NCBI RefSeq assembly: GCF_000725385.1
Contig: NZ_CP008884.1
Span: 4,644,371-4,708,370 of the forward strand
Direction of reading: 5' to 3'
From: Dyella japonica A8
GTDB lineage: Bacteria; Pseudomonadota; Gammaproteobacteria; Xanthomonadales; Rhodanobacteraceae
DNA: 64,000 bases
Shown: piece by piece, positions 26,283 to 34,793 of the stretch
Layout of the letters: each line of letters starts with the position of its first letter
Numbering within the stretch: position 1 is the stretch's first letter
Made by a program: the position numbers and the translations under genes
The notes under the pieces: model-generated
Database searches by the model: none
The model's input: the letters and a program-made list of their open reading frames with translations, nothing else
Told to the model about the DNA's origin: nothing

Positions 26283-26678
26283 TTAGTGTGCCAGAGGCAG
26301 TTGACGCTGCCGCCACGTATTGAGGCTGCCATCCAGCAGCCGCACGTGGGTATAGCCGAGGGAGGTGAGCGTCTGCTGGGCCTTGGCCGCGCGCTTGCCG
26401 GAGACGCAATACACCACGATTTCGCTGTCGCGCGGCACGCCAAGCACGCCCGCACGGCTGGCGAGCTGTTCCACCGGGATATTGAGCGCACCGGCGATAT
26501 GGCCGTCGGCGTATTCGTCGGCGTGGCGCACGTCCAGCACCAGCGGCGCCTGGCCAGCCTGCTGGCGCTCCAGCAACTGTGCGGCGTCGATCGGTGTATC
26601 CGCGGCCGAGGCGGCACCCGCGCTCGCCAGCAGCATCCCGGCGAGCAGGACGGCCAGAAACCTGCGGGACGTTGTCAT
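26283..26678 (-). CDS. Exported single-domain rhodanese
   Basis: Periplasmic protein of 131 aa. A signal peptide (FLAVLLAGMLLASAGAASAA) precedes one rhodanese domain with the active-site cysteine in VVYCVSGKRA and the CH2A-like LDVRHADEY. Rhodaneses move sulfane sulfur; the acceptor is unknown. The ATG at 26678 is preferred because it gives a short basic n-region, although an in-frame GTG at 26714 is possible. It precedes arginase by 38 nt. Confidence 0.85.
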   Translation of the reverse strand: MTTSRRFLAVLLAGMLLASAGAASAADTPIDAAQLLERQQAGQAPLVLDVRHADEYADGHIAGALNIPVEQLASRAGVLGVPRDSEIVVYCVSGKRAAKAQQTLTSLGYTHVRLLDGSLNTWRQRQLPLAH

Positions 26679-26812
26679 CCGGCCTGGCGAAAAACGCTGA
26701 AACACCGCCAACACCTTGAATATCAGGAAATAAAGGGTACGCCGGCAAGCCGGCCACCGCCCATAGTAACGTCAAAAAGACCCAAGATTCCCGCTTTTCG
26801 TCCCGGCCAATG

Positions 26813-26836
26813 CCCCGTCATTCCCGCGAAAGGCTG
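26813..26836. repeat. Degenerate REP-like half unit, family A
   Basis: CCCCGTCATTCCCGCGAAAG is one arm of the family A palindrome; the partner arm is eroded, with only fragments of GGATTCCCGC visible near 26872-26880. Confidence 0.6.
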
Positions 26837-26898
26837 GGCCCGCCGATCCGGCAACCCATGGTTTCGTCCCCGGATTCCCGCTGCGCTGCTTCCAGCCC

Positions 26899-27894
26899 TC
26901 AAAGGTCGACACCCTGCTCCGCCTGCAGCGCCTGTTTGGCTACCTTGGCGGTGTGATGGTTGCCGTCGTGGCTCCAGCCTGGCGGCATCACCAGGTAGAG
27001 CAGCTTGTTGCTCAGGCCGGGCGCATGCCATACGTCCCGCCCCAGCAACCAGAACTCGCCAAGGTACGCATCGAGCACGCTGTACGGCTTCACCGGCCGC
27101 GTGATGCCGTACTCGATGCGGATATCCGCACGCGCTTCCATGTAGGTGCCGAAGACGCGGTCCCAGATGGGCAGCAGGTTGCAGAAATTGGTGTCCATGT
27201 AGAGCACGTTGCGTGCGTGGTGAACGCGGTGGTGCGAAGGCGTCAGCAGCACGCGATGCAGGACACCAAGCTTTCCCTCCGGCAGCACGTTTTCACCCAG
27301 GTGGATGAGCTGCCCCCAGAAGCTGTCGATGATCACGATCAGCACCAGCAGGGGCGGGCTCACGCCCAGCAGCATGCAGATGCTGGTGCGGACGACGTCG
27401 GCATACATGCCTTCAAGAAAGATGTGCGCGTAGTTGACCGACAGGTTCATCGCCACCGGCGCATGGTGCGTCGAATGCAGGCACCACAGCAGGCGTACCT
27501 TGTGCGCCAGGAAGTGGTAGACGAAGTGCGCGAACTCCCACGCCACGTACCCGTATAGCAACCCATACCAGGTGAGCCCGGCCTGGAAAGGCGCGAAACG
27601 GTTGAACTGGCCGATGCAGAAACCGACCACGGCCACCGTGAGGAACGTACCGATGAAACGATTGAGCACCCACACCAACAGTGGCACCTGATAGTCCACG
27701 CGCCGGGTCCGGTGCCTGAGCAGACCGCGCATCAACTCGAACACCAGCAGCAGCGGGATGACCGGAGCGATCAGGTCGCCGAAACCATCCACCGTGGCAA
27801 GCGCCCGGTAGTCGCCCGTGGCGAACATCTGCAGCAGCGGCCCCAGGCCGAAAAAGCCCATGAGTTGATCGCGGATCCAGCCCAGCACACCCAT
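26899..27894 (-). CDS. Sterol desaturase / fatty-acid hydroxylase family membrane protein
   Basis: Integral membrane di-iron enzyme of 331 aa. Histidine clusters HFVYHFLAHK, HSTHH and HRVHHARN match the fatty-acid hydroxylase superfamily, flanked by hydrophobic helices. The substrate cannot be told from sequence. A very strong GGAGGAG ribosome site precedes the ATG. It is transcribed alone, divergent from a 400-nt gene-free stretch. Confidence 0.9.
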   Translation of the reverse strand: MGVLGWIRDQLMGFFGLGPLLQMFATGDYRALATVDGFGDLIAPVIPLLLVFELMRGLLRHRTRRVDYQVPLLVWVLNRFIGTFLTVAVVGFCIGQFNRFAPFQAGLTWYGLLYGYVAWEFAHFVYHFLAHKVRLLWCLHSTHHAPVAMNLSVNYAHIFLEGMYADVVRTSICMLLGVSPPLLVLIVIIDSFWGQLIHLGENVLPEGKLGVLHRVLLTPSHHRVHHARNVLYMDTNFCNLLPIWDRVFGTYMEARADIRIEYGITRPVKPYSVLDAYLGEFWLLGRDVWHAPGLSNKLLYLVMPPGWSHDGNHHTAKVAKQALQAEQGVDL

Positions 27895-28294
27895 CGCGCT
27901 CCTCCCCAGAGACAGTCCCTGGATTGCCCTGGCGACTCAAGGAAGCCTCCAGTCCGTCGGGGGATTTATCACGATCCAAATAGCGGTACAACTCCGAACA
28001 GGCCAAGGCGCCGGGTGGAGCCGACGCCCTCGAACCTCTTCCTTTCGTCCCTTGCTGTGTTGCGTATGGGTCAGGTGTGCCAAGCCGGATCCAGCACGCC
28101 ACACAGTGGGTCTATCGGCCCGCGACAAGCTAGCGTCGGCCACGCGGCCTGCTCCCGCCCATCGCGCAGGCCGATCCGCCCGCCCCAGCCTGCCGCCCCT
28201 CCCGTTTTGCGCACACCCTTGCGCCGGGACCGGCACCCTGCGTAGCCTCCGCCGTGCTGCCATCGCTGCTTCAAAACGTCGCCGAGGACCGTTT
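27895..28294. other. Gene-free 400-nt intergene
   Basis: Lies between two divergent genes and must hold both promoters. I see no credible ORF, repeat of a listed family, or strong hairpin in it. Confidence 0.5.
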
Positions 28295-28540
28295 ATGAAT
28301 GAGCAGATCGAGTGCTTTATCTGTGGCGATGCCGCCGTTGCAGCCAGCCAGAGCCGGGGCGGTTTCAAACCCGTCCATTGCCCCAGCTGCAAGGAATACG
28401 AAGTCACCCGAACCGCGATCGAAGTGTGGGGCGCGGACGTTCCCGGCCAGAAGGAACGGGTTGCCGCCGCCCTGCGACAGCAGCTTGAGGAGCAGCAGTG
28501 GCAAGGCGTGCGCGTGCCCAAGCTCGTGTCGCCGTTCTAG
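28295..28540 (+). CDS. Small zinc-ribbon protein
   Basis: Protein of 81 aa with two CxxC knuckles (CFICG at the N-terminus and CPSCK near residue 30), separated by about 20 residues as in a zinc ribbon. The rest is charged and helical (KERVAAALRQQLEEQQW). The start follows GAGGA by 8 nt. Function unknown. Two further small proteins with CxxC pairs are encoded within the next 3 kb. Confidence 0.75.
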   Translation: MNEQIECFICGDAAVAASQSRGGFKPVHCPSCKEYEVTRTAIEVWGADVPGQKERVAAALRQQLEEQQWQGVRVPKLVSPF

Positions 28541-28599
28541 CCCGCAACCGACAGGTTTGCGCTGAACCCTGTTTTCCGTTCTGCATGGCAAATCGTCGC

Positions 28600-28640
28600 G
28601 AATCCTTCAGGGTTTCCGCGCGGATTCCTCAGGTTTTCGG
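28600..28640 (+). promoter_or_regulatory. Direct-repeat activator site candidate upstream of secreted protein
   Basis: Two imperfect 22-nt direct repeats (CCTTCAGGGTTTCCG and TCCTCAGGTTTTCGG) run head to tail. GGTTTC, GGATTC and GGTTTT recur every 10-11 nt, as in sites for OmpR/PhoP-type regulators. A TAAACT hexamer (28654-28659) follows as a possible -10. Binding is speculative. Confidence 0.35.
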
Positions 28641-28703
28641 CGCGGCGCGCGCCTAAACTCAAGCTTCCGGCACAGGCATCCGCAAACATCAGGAGGCCAT
28701 CCC

Positions 28704-29009
28704 ATGAAGCGCACTATGATTTCCATGGTTGTCGCCCTCGGCATCGCCTGCATCGGGCAGGCCAACGCCGCCGTTGAAACCTACACCGTCGACATGAATG
28801 GTTATGTGATCGTGGGGTTCGTCGGGTCGACGCCAGCCGAAGTCGCCCAGGCGCAACGCCTGGCGAGGAACTGGGAGGCTCAGCGTCACCTGATGCTGAA
28901 ACCCCAGTCGATGAAGGCCGTTGCCATCCGTCAGTCCCCGATCGATGCCCTGACGCAGACCGAACTTCGCAGCGCCATCGTGTCGGCCGCGCTGGCAAAA
29001 GGACCATGA
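28704..29009 (+). CDS. Small secreted protein of unknown function
   Basis: Protein of 101 aa with a clear signal peptide (MKRTMISMVVALGIACIGQANA). The mature part is about 79 aa, beginning AVETYTVDMNGYVIVGF, with no recognised domain and no cysteine. GGAGG lies 7 nt before the ATG. The promoter region has an unusual direct repeat at 28600-28640. Confidence 0.75.
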   Translation: MKRTMISMVVALGIACIGQANAAVETYTVDMNGYVIVGFVGSTPAEVAQAQRLARNWEAQRHLMLKPQSMKAVAIRQSPIDALTQTELRSAIVSAALAKGP

Positions 29010-29128
29010 GACTTCGTTTCAGGAGAGAAGGGGTGTGAGTGCTTTTCGAGTCGCCTGATCGAGAACTAGCGAACAACGAAAAGCACCCCGCCCCATTTCA
29101 ATTCCGTCTGAATTCCTTTTCACGGCAC

Positions 29129-29428
29129 TCACTCCCCCGAGAGCGGCAGTCCGCAGTTCATGCATTTCGCGGAAAAGGTGTTCGTGTAGGTGCCCATGAA
29201 GAAATACTGCTTGCATCGGGGGCAGATGCTGAAACCAACCATCACCCCGGAAATCAAGATCGCGACCATGTAAACCAACGCCAGCGTCATGTCGATCTTG
29301 CCGGAACTGGTCACTTTCGACACTGCGATGCCACAGGGCAGCCAGCCAACGAACAGACCATACGACACCCAACGCCTGATGCGGATACGGCGCAGTCCGG
29401 ACTCGATGGCACCTTTGCCTTGTTCCAT
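29129..29428 (-). CDS. Two-helix membrane protein with C-terminal zinc ribbon
   Basis: Protein of 99 aa: basic N-terminus, hydrophobic helices at about residues 21-37 and 48-66, then CPRCKQYFFMGTYTNTFSAKCMNCG, which is a CxxC-x17-CxxC zinc ribbon. Same architecture as the 114-aa protein at 30926-31270. No recognised function. The ribosome site is weak (AGGA almost touching the ATG). Confidence 0.65.
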   Translation of the reverse strand: MEQGKGAIESGLRRIRIRRWVSYGLFVGWLPCGIAVSKVTSSGKIDMTLALVYMVAILISGVMVGFSICPRCKQYFFMGTYTNTFSAKCMNCGLPLSGE

Positions 29429-29639
29429 TCCTGATACGTCCCCGTCAAAACAAGAACAGAAGAATGGTTCGGGACACTTCCGAGGAAATGGCCCGCACCT
29501 TTAACCACCTCAAGCGCCTGGTCCATCGTGGCATAGAACGAACGCGTTATGGACAAGCCCTCCCAAGGGGTCGCCTATGGTTGAAGTCGCCGGGTACGAA
29601 CCCGCGACACCCCATAGAACACCTAACGCGGAGGATCCG

Positions 29640-30110
29640 ATGATGCATCGCCAACTGCATATCGCCACAGCCATGTTGCTGTGTGTCTTTGCGCTCCCTA
29701 GCCTCGCCGCCGAATCCGGCCCGGATCAGGCGGATGCCTGCTGGCACAAGGCCTTTCTTGCCGGTGACGCGGATGCCACCGTCGCCTGCTACGCCGCCGA
29801 CGCAGTGCTCTGGCCACCGGGAGGAACGATGGCGACCGGCACCAAGGCCATCCGCGACAGTTACGCGAAGTTCTACGCCGACAACAAGGTGACGAATATC
29901 GAGCTCAAGCGCCTGGGTGAGAAGACTGTAGGCACAGATGCTGTCGCGTGGGGCACCTACTCGATCACCTACACACCCAAGGCAGGCGGTGCTGCCAAAA
30001 CGGAAACCGGGCGCTATAGCGAAGTCACGCGACGCGTAAACGGGCATTGGGTTTACGCCGTGGATCACGCCTCTATGGATCCGGCGCCCACTGCGGGAGC
30101 GAAGCCCTAA
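29640..30110 (+). CDS. Exported SnoaL/NTF2-like protein
   Basis: Protein of 156 aa with signal peptide (HIATAMLLCVFALPSLAAE) and an NTF2-like domain: CWHKAFLAGDADATVACYAADAVLWPPGG followed by the cone-fold strands TETGRYSEVTRRVNGHWVYAVDHAS. Many such DUF4440/SnoaL proteins are of unknown role. The ATG at 29640 has GGAGG 5 nt upstream; a second ATG follows directly. Confidence 0.85.
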   Translation: MMHRQLHIATAMLLCVFALPSLAAESGPDQADACWHKAFLAGDADATVACYAADAVLWPPGGTMATGTKAIRDSYAKFYADNKVTNIELKRLGEKTVGTDAVAWGTYSITYTPKAGGAAKTETGRYSEVTRRVNGHWVYAVDHASMDPAPTAGAKP

Positions 30111-30142
30111 GCGCGTGTTGCGGACGCGGCATGAGAACTGAG

Positions 30143-30181
30143 GGGTCAGGCTCACTTTCCAGCCGGAAGTGAACCTGACCC
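30143..30181. repeat. REP-like hairpin, family C
   Basis: GGGTCAGGCTCACTT and AAGTGAACCTGACCC pair over 15 nt with one mismatch and a 9-nt loop. The GGTCAGG-TCACTT core resembles REP sequences widespread in Xanthomonadales. It may also terminate the convergent neighbours. Confidence 0.7.
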
Positions 30182-30202
30182 AGTTTCCTCAAGTGAATTT
30201 CC

Positions 30203-30775
30203 TCAGGGGAAATGCGCTCCTTGCGTTCTGCCGTGATCTGTCTTGTCGTCATACATGGCGTCCACCTTGCGATGCGCATCGACAACCTCGGCGACAAGAT
30301 CAATGACCTGTTTTTTTATAACATCGCAAGTTGGTGCAGGCCCCATGGCTTTCGCTCGCGTCACCAATACCTCTCGAGCATCTTCACCCACTTCAGCATG
30401 ACCGCGCTCGTGCATCCGCAGTGCGGCAATGTAGCGATCCCAATCATGCGCCAGCATCGGGTTGGGATGCTGCGGGCGAACCCACTGCGGCAGAAACGTA
30501 TCGACGTTCAACGTTGCGTCAAACTCGTCGAGTACGCATTGGTCTCCATCCATTTTCCAGTGATAGTGATAGTGGATCTCCCAATGTGTCTTGCCGTGCA
30601 TATGACGGCCATGCACAACGAGCGGACTCTTGTCGTGCAGCTCGTTCTCGATGTCGAACACGGTCCCACCATGCACATCATAGGTGTAGGTGTTGAACGT
30701 CACCGGACCAGGTGCATCCGCCGCATACAGGCCAGAGCAAAACACCGCCATCGCCACGAATATCGCTCTATGCAA
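30203..30775 (-). CDS. DUF922-family secreted putative zinc protease
   Basis: Exported protein of 190 aa with the metalloprotease-like HExxH motif in LRMHERGHAEVG (about residues 122-126) and the DUF922-typical RYIAALRMHERGH context. The start is unusual. The best ribosome site in the region, AAAGGAG, lies 6 nt before a TTG at 30775, which gives a clean signal peptide (HRAIFVAMAVFCSGLYA). The ATG at 30802 has no ribosome site. Proteolytic activity of the family is predicted, not shown. Confidence 0.8.
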   Translation of the reverse strand: MHRAIFVAMAVFCSGLYAADAPGPVTFNTYTYDVHGGTVFDIENELHDKSPLVVHGRHMHGKTHWEIHYHYHWKMDGDQCVLDEFDATLNVDTFLPQWVRPQHPNPMLAHDWDRYIAALRMHERGHAEVGEDAREVLVTRAKAMGPAPTCDVIKKQVIDLVAEVVDAHRKVDAMYDDKTDHGRTQGAHFP

Positions 30776-30925
30776 GACACTCTCCTTTGACTTGCCAGCC
30801 ATGTACTGGGAGCACAAGGGGGCGTGCTAGTGCTCACGCGCCCCATTGTCCCCGCCTCGTTTGTGGGTCACCCCGGAATGTCGCTGCGCTCCTCCCGGCC
30901 ATCTGTTACCCGTCGATGTTCGGCG

Positions 30926-31270
30926 TCAGTATCTGGACACGTGCTTGTCGATGCTGAAGCCGCACGATTTGCAGGGTGGTGCGCGATCGGGGTGCTGCAG
31001 CAGGCTCGCCATCGAGTGATAGCGACCATGGCATTGAGGGCATGGCGAGCGCAGGAAAGGCAGCGCGCACGGCAGGAACACGAAGGGCGCCGCCAGGCGC
31101 ATCACCCAGCGCACGGCATCCGGAAACTCCGTGTAGTAGTTCGCCATGGTCAACAGCCCCAGGGCCGCGACAAAGCCGCCGGCCGCCAGGCCACGTTTGC
31201 GCTTCATGCTTTCCAATGCCGCGCGCAGGCGGCGGCGTTCCCGCTGCGGGTCGCTGTTCGTCGTTTCCAT
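30926..31270 (-). CDS. Membrane protein with C-terminal zinc ribbon
   Basis: Protein of 114 aa. A charged N-terminal helix (QRERRRLRAALESMKRKR) is followed by hydrophobic segments at about 23-40 and 53-69, and a CPQCH...CKSCG ribbon at the C-terminus. Architecture parallels the 99-aa protein at 29129-29428. The ATG at 31270 was chosen because the upstream reading is low-complexity and Gly-rich. Confidence 0.65.
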   Translation of the reverse strand: METTNSDPQRERRRLRAALESMKRKRGLAAGGFVAALGLLTMANYYTEFPDAVRWVMRLAAPFVFLPCALPFLRSPCPQCHGRYHSMASLLQHPDRAPPCKSCGFSIDKHVSRY

Positions 31271-31615
31271 TCCCCATCCCCTGGCCAGGCCTCCCTCGAG
31301 GCCACGGCGATCATGTCCGCTCTGGACCAACCGCGGACCTGCCCAGCCTGCCGGCGGGCCCTGCCCTGCGCAAGTACCACCGCCGCCACCGCCCCTCACC
31401 TCTCTGCACGCTGGAAGTGGTGACCAGGTCGCGATCGACCCGCCTGACCTCCAATGGAGGGAGAAGGATGAGTAGATCCAAACAGCAAAAGCCCGGCTTT
31501 TGGCCGGGCTTTTTGTTCTTCGTCGCCTGCAGGCCCAAACCTGAGCCAAGAGGAAAGAGAAGTTGGGCCTGGGCCCGAGTGCCGCACGTAAGTGATGGTG
31601 CTGGCCAGAGATTCT
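31271..31615. other. Gene-free stretch before tRNA-Thr
   Basis: No credible gene. It contains the hairpin terminator at 31487-31513 and presumably the promoter of the minus-strand zinc-ribbon protein. Confidence 0.5.
31487..31513. terminator. Hairpin terminator downstream of tRNA-Thr
   Basis: AAAAGCCCGGC and GCCGGGCTTTT form an 11-bp stem with loop TTTTG. It lies about 100 nt past the 3' end of the minus-strand tRNA and has T-runs in both directions. Confidence 0.75.
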
Positions 31616-31691
31616 TGGTGCCGGCAGCAGGAGTCGAACCCGCGACCTACTGATTACAAATCAGTTGCTCTACCAACTGAGCTATACCGGC
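31616..31691 (-). tRNA. tRNA-Thr (anticodon UGU)
   Basis: A 76-nt cloverleaf on the minus strand. The acceptor GCCGGTA pairs with TGCCGGC. The D arm includes AGCTCAGTTGGTAGAGC. The anticodon stem ACTGA/TCAGT holds loop TTTGTAA with anticodon TGT. The T arm is GCGGGTTCGACTCCTGC. Discriminator A and an encoded CCA end complete it. Confidence 0.97.
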
Positions 31692-31739
31692 GAAGGGTGG
31701 CAAGTCTAGCAGGCCGGCGCGGCCCAGCGCCAAAGGGGC

Positions 31740-32462
31740 TCAGAAGCAGCCGGTGCTGTGGGAGCCGACGCCCTTGACGCGGCTGCGCCAGTCGGCGTGG
31801 CCGTTGTCGGCGATGACGACGTCCAGCCAGTACTCGGGCACGGTTTCGGTGCGTTCGGTCATTTGCGCGGGGAAGCCGGCGGCGATGACCTGTTCGCGGC
31901 GACGGCGGGCGTTGGCCGGGTCTTTGAACAGGCCCAGCGACACGGTGTTGGGCTGGTCGCCGGAGCTGACCACGAAGTAATCGCCCACGTTGGCGGCGGC
32001 GAGGCGGCGGCCGAGTTCCAGCGCCTTGTCGCGGCTGCCGCCGCCGGGCAGGTAGACCCACCAGCCGGTGGTCTGGGTGGTCTGTTCCTGGCGCGAGCGC
32101 ATGCGCGCGGCCTGATTGGCAAGCGCGACGCGGGCGTTGCGCATGTCCACCTGGGTGGCGAAGGGACCCAGCGCCATGCAGGTGTAGGTGTTCGGCCGCG
32201 CAGGTGGCGGCGACGGCGCTGGCGTGGGTGCCTGGGCTACGGGCGCGGCGGCGGCGGTGGATGCCGAGGCCGCGCTGGAGCCCGACGACGTGGGCGCCGG
32301 GGCGGAGGAAGGCGGCGCCGGACGTTCGCTCAGCAGGTGCAGTTCGGGTACGCCGGGGTCGGTAGCACTGCGGCCGTGCACGTCGTCCTGGCCCAGCAAC
32401 AGCCATGCGCCTACCGCGATATTGAGTGCGATCAGCAGGACGAACAACAGGCGCAGGAACAT
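31740..32462 (-). CDS. SPOR-domain protein
   Basis: Single-pass inner-membrane protein of 240 aa. A transmembrane helix (residues 3-22, LRLLFVLLIALNIAVGAWLL) is followed by a long Pro/Ala/Ser linker (about 45-90) and a periplasmic SPOR-like domain (TYTCMALGPFATQVDMRNARVAL through VVSSGDQPNTVSLGLFKDPANARRR). SPOR domains bind denuded peptidoglycan at the septum. It follows coaX by 38 nt, and birA-coaX-SPOR is a probable operon. Confidence 0.85.
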   Translation of the reverse strand: MFLRLLFVLLIALNIAVGAWLLLGQDDVHGRSATDPGVPELHLLSERPAPPSSAPAPTSSGSSAASASTAAAAPVAQAPTPAPSPPPARPNTYTCMALGPFATQVDMRNARVALANQAARMRSRQEQTTQTTGWWVYLPGGGSRDKALELGRRLAAANVGDYFVVSSGDQPNTVSLGLFKDPANARRRREQVIAAGFPAQMTERTETVPEYWLDVVIADNGHADWRSRVKGVGSHSTGCF

Positions 32463-32500
32463 CGGTGATCCGTCAGGCAATCGGCGGGAGAGCAGGCATT

Positions 32501-33259
32501 CTAGAGAGCCTGTTCGATAGGGGAATGTGCGTCGGACCACACGGACAATCCGCGCAGCACGCTGTCCTGGCTGAGTCGTGATGGCATGGCGATCAACGGC
32601 GCCAGCGACTCGGCGTCGCCACCGCCCAGGATAAGTTGCGGCACCCCGCCCAACGGCCCGGCCATGTGCGCCGCGAAGCGCTCGACCAGTGCGGCGGCGG
32701 CTTGCCAGCAACCGGAGACGACGGCATCGGGGGTGTTGTCGGCGGCTTCCAGCACCTGACCGGGGCGGTCGACCAGCACGCGCGCCGTCGCACCCAGCAG
32801 CGACTGCTGCATGAGTTGCGGGCCGGGTGCGATCAAGCCGCCGAGGTGGCGTCCCTCGGCGTCCAGTGCATCCAGTGTCAGCGCGGTGCCGACGCCGGCC
32901 AGCACGCAGGGAGCCAGCCCTTCGGCGCGGGCGGCGACCATGCCGAGGAAACGATCCACGCCCAAGCGACCCGGTTCGGGATAGGCATTGCGCACGCCAC
33001 AGGCCTCGGCGGGTGTGTGCAGCCAGGTGGTGGCGTGGTTGAAACGGGTGCAGACCACGGCGGCGATCTGCGTTTCGCGCGCGCCATCCACAACGGAGGC
33101 GCCGAACACGGCTTCCGGCGTGGGCAGATGGCGCCACGCGTCGTGCAGCGCGAGTACCACATCCTCGTTCCATGCCACGGCGCCCTGCGCATGCCACTGC
33201 GCACCGTCGCGCAGGGCCCATTTCAGGCGCGTATTGCCAAGATCGAGCAGCAGCCTCAT
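32501..33259 (-). CDS. coaX: Type III pantothenate kinase
   Basis: First enzyme of coenzyme A synthesis, 252 aa. The ASKHA-type phosphate motif D6-x-G-N-T opens the protein (LLLDLGNTRLKWA), with PGRLGVDRFLGMVAARAEG and LAGVGTALTLDALDAEGRHLGGLIAPG further on. The start codon overlaps the birA stop by 4 nt (ATGA), which indicates translational coupling. The birA-coaX pairing is common in proteobacteria. Confidence 0.95.
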   Translation of the reverse strand: MRLLLDLGNTRLKWALRDGAQWHAQGAVAWNEDVVLALHDAWRHLPTPEAVFGASVVDGARETQIAAVVCTRFNHATTWLHTPAEACGVRNAYPEPGRLGVDRFLGMVAARAEGLAPCVLAGVGTALTLDALDAEGRHLGGLIAPGPQLMQQSLLGATARVLVDRPGQVLEAADNTPDAVVSGCWQAAAALVERFAAHMAGPLGGVPQLILGGGDAESLAPLIAMPSRLSQDSVLRGLSVWSDAHSPIEQAL

Positions 33260-34224
33260 GCGCGGCGCACCGTGACGTCGGCGCTGTCGATGCGGTGCAC
33301 ACCGTCGTCCGTCGTCAGCAGCAGGGCGCCGCGCTCATCCACGCCGGCGCCGATGCCTTCGAGCACGCTGGTGGCGCCCTGCACGCGCAGCGGCTTGCCG
33401 CGCAGCAGATCGTGGCGTGCGTAATCGTCCACGAAGGCGGCGAAGCCTTCGCGTTCAAACTGATCCAGGCCTTCCGCCAGCGCGGCGACCAGGGCAGCGG
33501 CGACGCGGTTGCGGTCCGGCGCCTCGCCCGCCAGCGTGGTCAGGTCGTTCACTGGCTGGCCCGCCTGCTCGTGCAGGGCTTCGGTGAGCCGCACGTTGAG
33601 GCCCACGCCGATGACCGCCGCGCACGGTCCCTGATATTCCCCGCCCAACTCGACGAGGATGCCGGCGAGCTTGCCGTCCGCACTCAGCACGTCGTTGGGC
33701 CACTTCAGGCCCGCACCCTCGATGCCCAGCGTGGACAGCGTGCGCATCACCATCACGCCCACCGCCAGCGACAGGCCGGAGAGCGCACCAAAACCCGCGT
33801 CGAAACGCTTGAGGCACGACAAGTAGACATTGAGGCCCGGCGGCGACAGCCAGCGGCGGCCGCGACGGCCGCGCCCGGCGGTCTGGGTTTCCGCCAGCAC
33901 CATGCTCAGGTCGGGCAGATCGGCCTGGCGGCGCTGGATCTCACTGGAGGTTGAGTCGATTTCCCAGTGCAGTTCCAGCGTGCCGAGGCGCGAGCGCACG
34001 CCTGCGGGGAGTACCGCGCGCAGGGCCGCGTCATCCAGCAGTTGCACCGGCCAGGGCAGGCAATAACCGGCCGTGCCACGCGACTCCACCGGCATGCCGC
34101 GGGCCCGCAGGGCTTCGATCTGCTTCCAGATGGCGGCGCGGGTCACCCCCGCACGCTCGGCCAGCTGGGCGCCCGACACCATGCCGCCATCCGCCAGCGC
34201 CACCAGCAGCTCCTGCGCCTGCAT
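33256..34224 (-). CDS. birA: Biotin-protein ligase / biotin operon repressor
   Basis: Bifunctional BirA of 322 aa. An N-terminal helix-turn-helix domain (about 1-60, SGAQLAERAGVTRAAIWKQIEALR) is followed by the ligase domain with TAGRGRRGRRWLSPPGLNVYLS for biotinyl-AMP binding and LKWPNDVL. It attaches biotin to acetyl-CoA carboxylase and may repress biotin genes. It overlaps coaX by 4 nt. The ATG at 34224 is family-like, but its ribosome site is weak. Confidence 0.94.
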   Translation of the reverse strand: MQAQELLVALADGGMVSGAQLAERAGVTRAAIWKQIEALRARGMPVESRGTAGYCLPWPVQLLDDAALRAVLPAGVRSRLGTLELHWEIDSTSSEIQRRQADLPDLSMVLAETQTAGRGRRGRRWLSPPGLNVYLSCLKRFDAGFGALSGLSLAVGVMVMRTLSTLGIEGAGLKWPNDVLSADGKLAGILVELGGEYQGPCAAVIGVGLNVRLTEALHEQAGQPVNDLTTLAGEAPDRNRVAAALVAALAEGLDQFEREGFAAFVDDYARHDLLRGKPLRVQGATSVLEGIGAGVDERGALLLTTDDGVHRIDSADVTVRRA

Positions 34225-34472
34225 TACGCGACGTCCCGGAGCGCCGGGCCGCGACGGCGGCGCCCGCTGGAAATGGGAAACAGTGAGATAGAACGTGGCA
34301 TCCGCCGATTCTAGCCTGCCGGCGTGGCGCCCCACAGGGTGGCGCGGGCGGGAAGTCGCATGACTTCTGGGACTCGCCCCAGCGTCATACGGCTGGAACA
34401 GGGCACTGGTATCGCCCCCCTTTTTCTGCCAGCATCGGGATCTTGGATTGCGGATCAAGGGGTTGAGCCGCC

Positions 34473-34781
34473 ATGGGCGTCGGGAAGATCTTGCTTGGCT
34501 GTGTTCTGTGCGTCGGCAGCGTGGGTGCTGCATCGGCCATGGACGCGGACAGCCAGGATATGAGCTCGATGCAGCGCACGGTGGAAGGCAGCTCCAGCCA
34601 CGACGGCGCGGGCAGCGGCGGCGATGCACTGGGCCTGTCGCGCGAAGCGAACACGGCGCCCTCCTCGTCCTCGTCGTCTTCCAACGACAACTGCCCCACC
34701 ACGACGCCGGCTCGCGCACCGCGCAGCAGCCGCCAGAACCGCATCGGCTGGCAATCGCTGCTGCCGGGTTCCATCCAGTAA
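34473..34781 (+). CDS. Small secreted Ser-rich protein
   Basis: Protein of 102 aa: signal peptide (ILLGCVLCVGSVGAASAM), then a low-complexity mature chain with a run of serines (APSSSSSSSNDN) and a basic tail ending SRQNRIGWQSLLPGSIQ. No recognised domain. It ends 12 nt before the mtfA-like gene and probably shares its transcript. Confidence 0.65.
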   Translation: MGVGKILLGCVLCVGSVGAASAMDADSQDMSSMQRTVEGSSSHDGAGSGGDALGLSREANTAPSSSSSSSNDNCPTTTPARAPRSSRQNRIGWQSLLPGSIQ

Positions 34782-34793
34782 CGTCCACAGCCC

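Noticed and set aside
29311..29556. 81-aa minus-strand ORF upstream of the zinc-ribbon membrane protein
   Set aside because: The first about 45 residues look protein-like, but the frame overlaps the 99-aa gene out of phase, has no ribosome site and continues as shadow sequence. A frameshifted or decayed N-terminal piece cannot be excluded.
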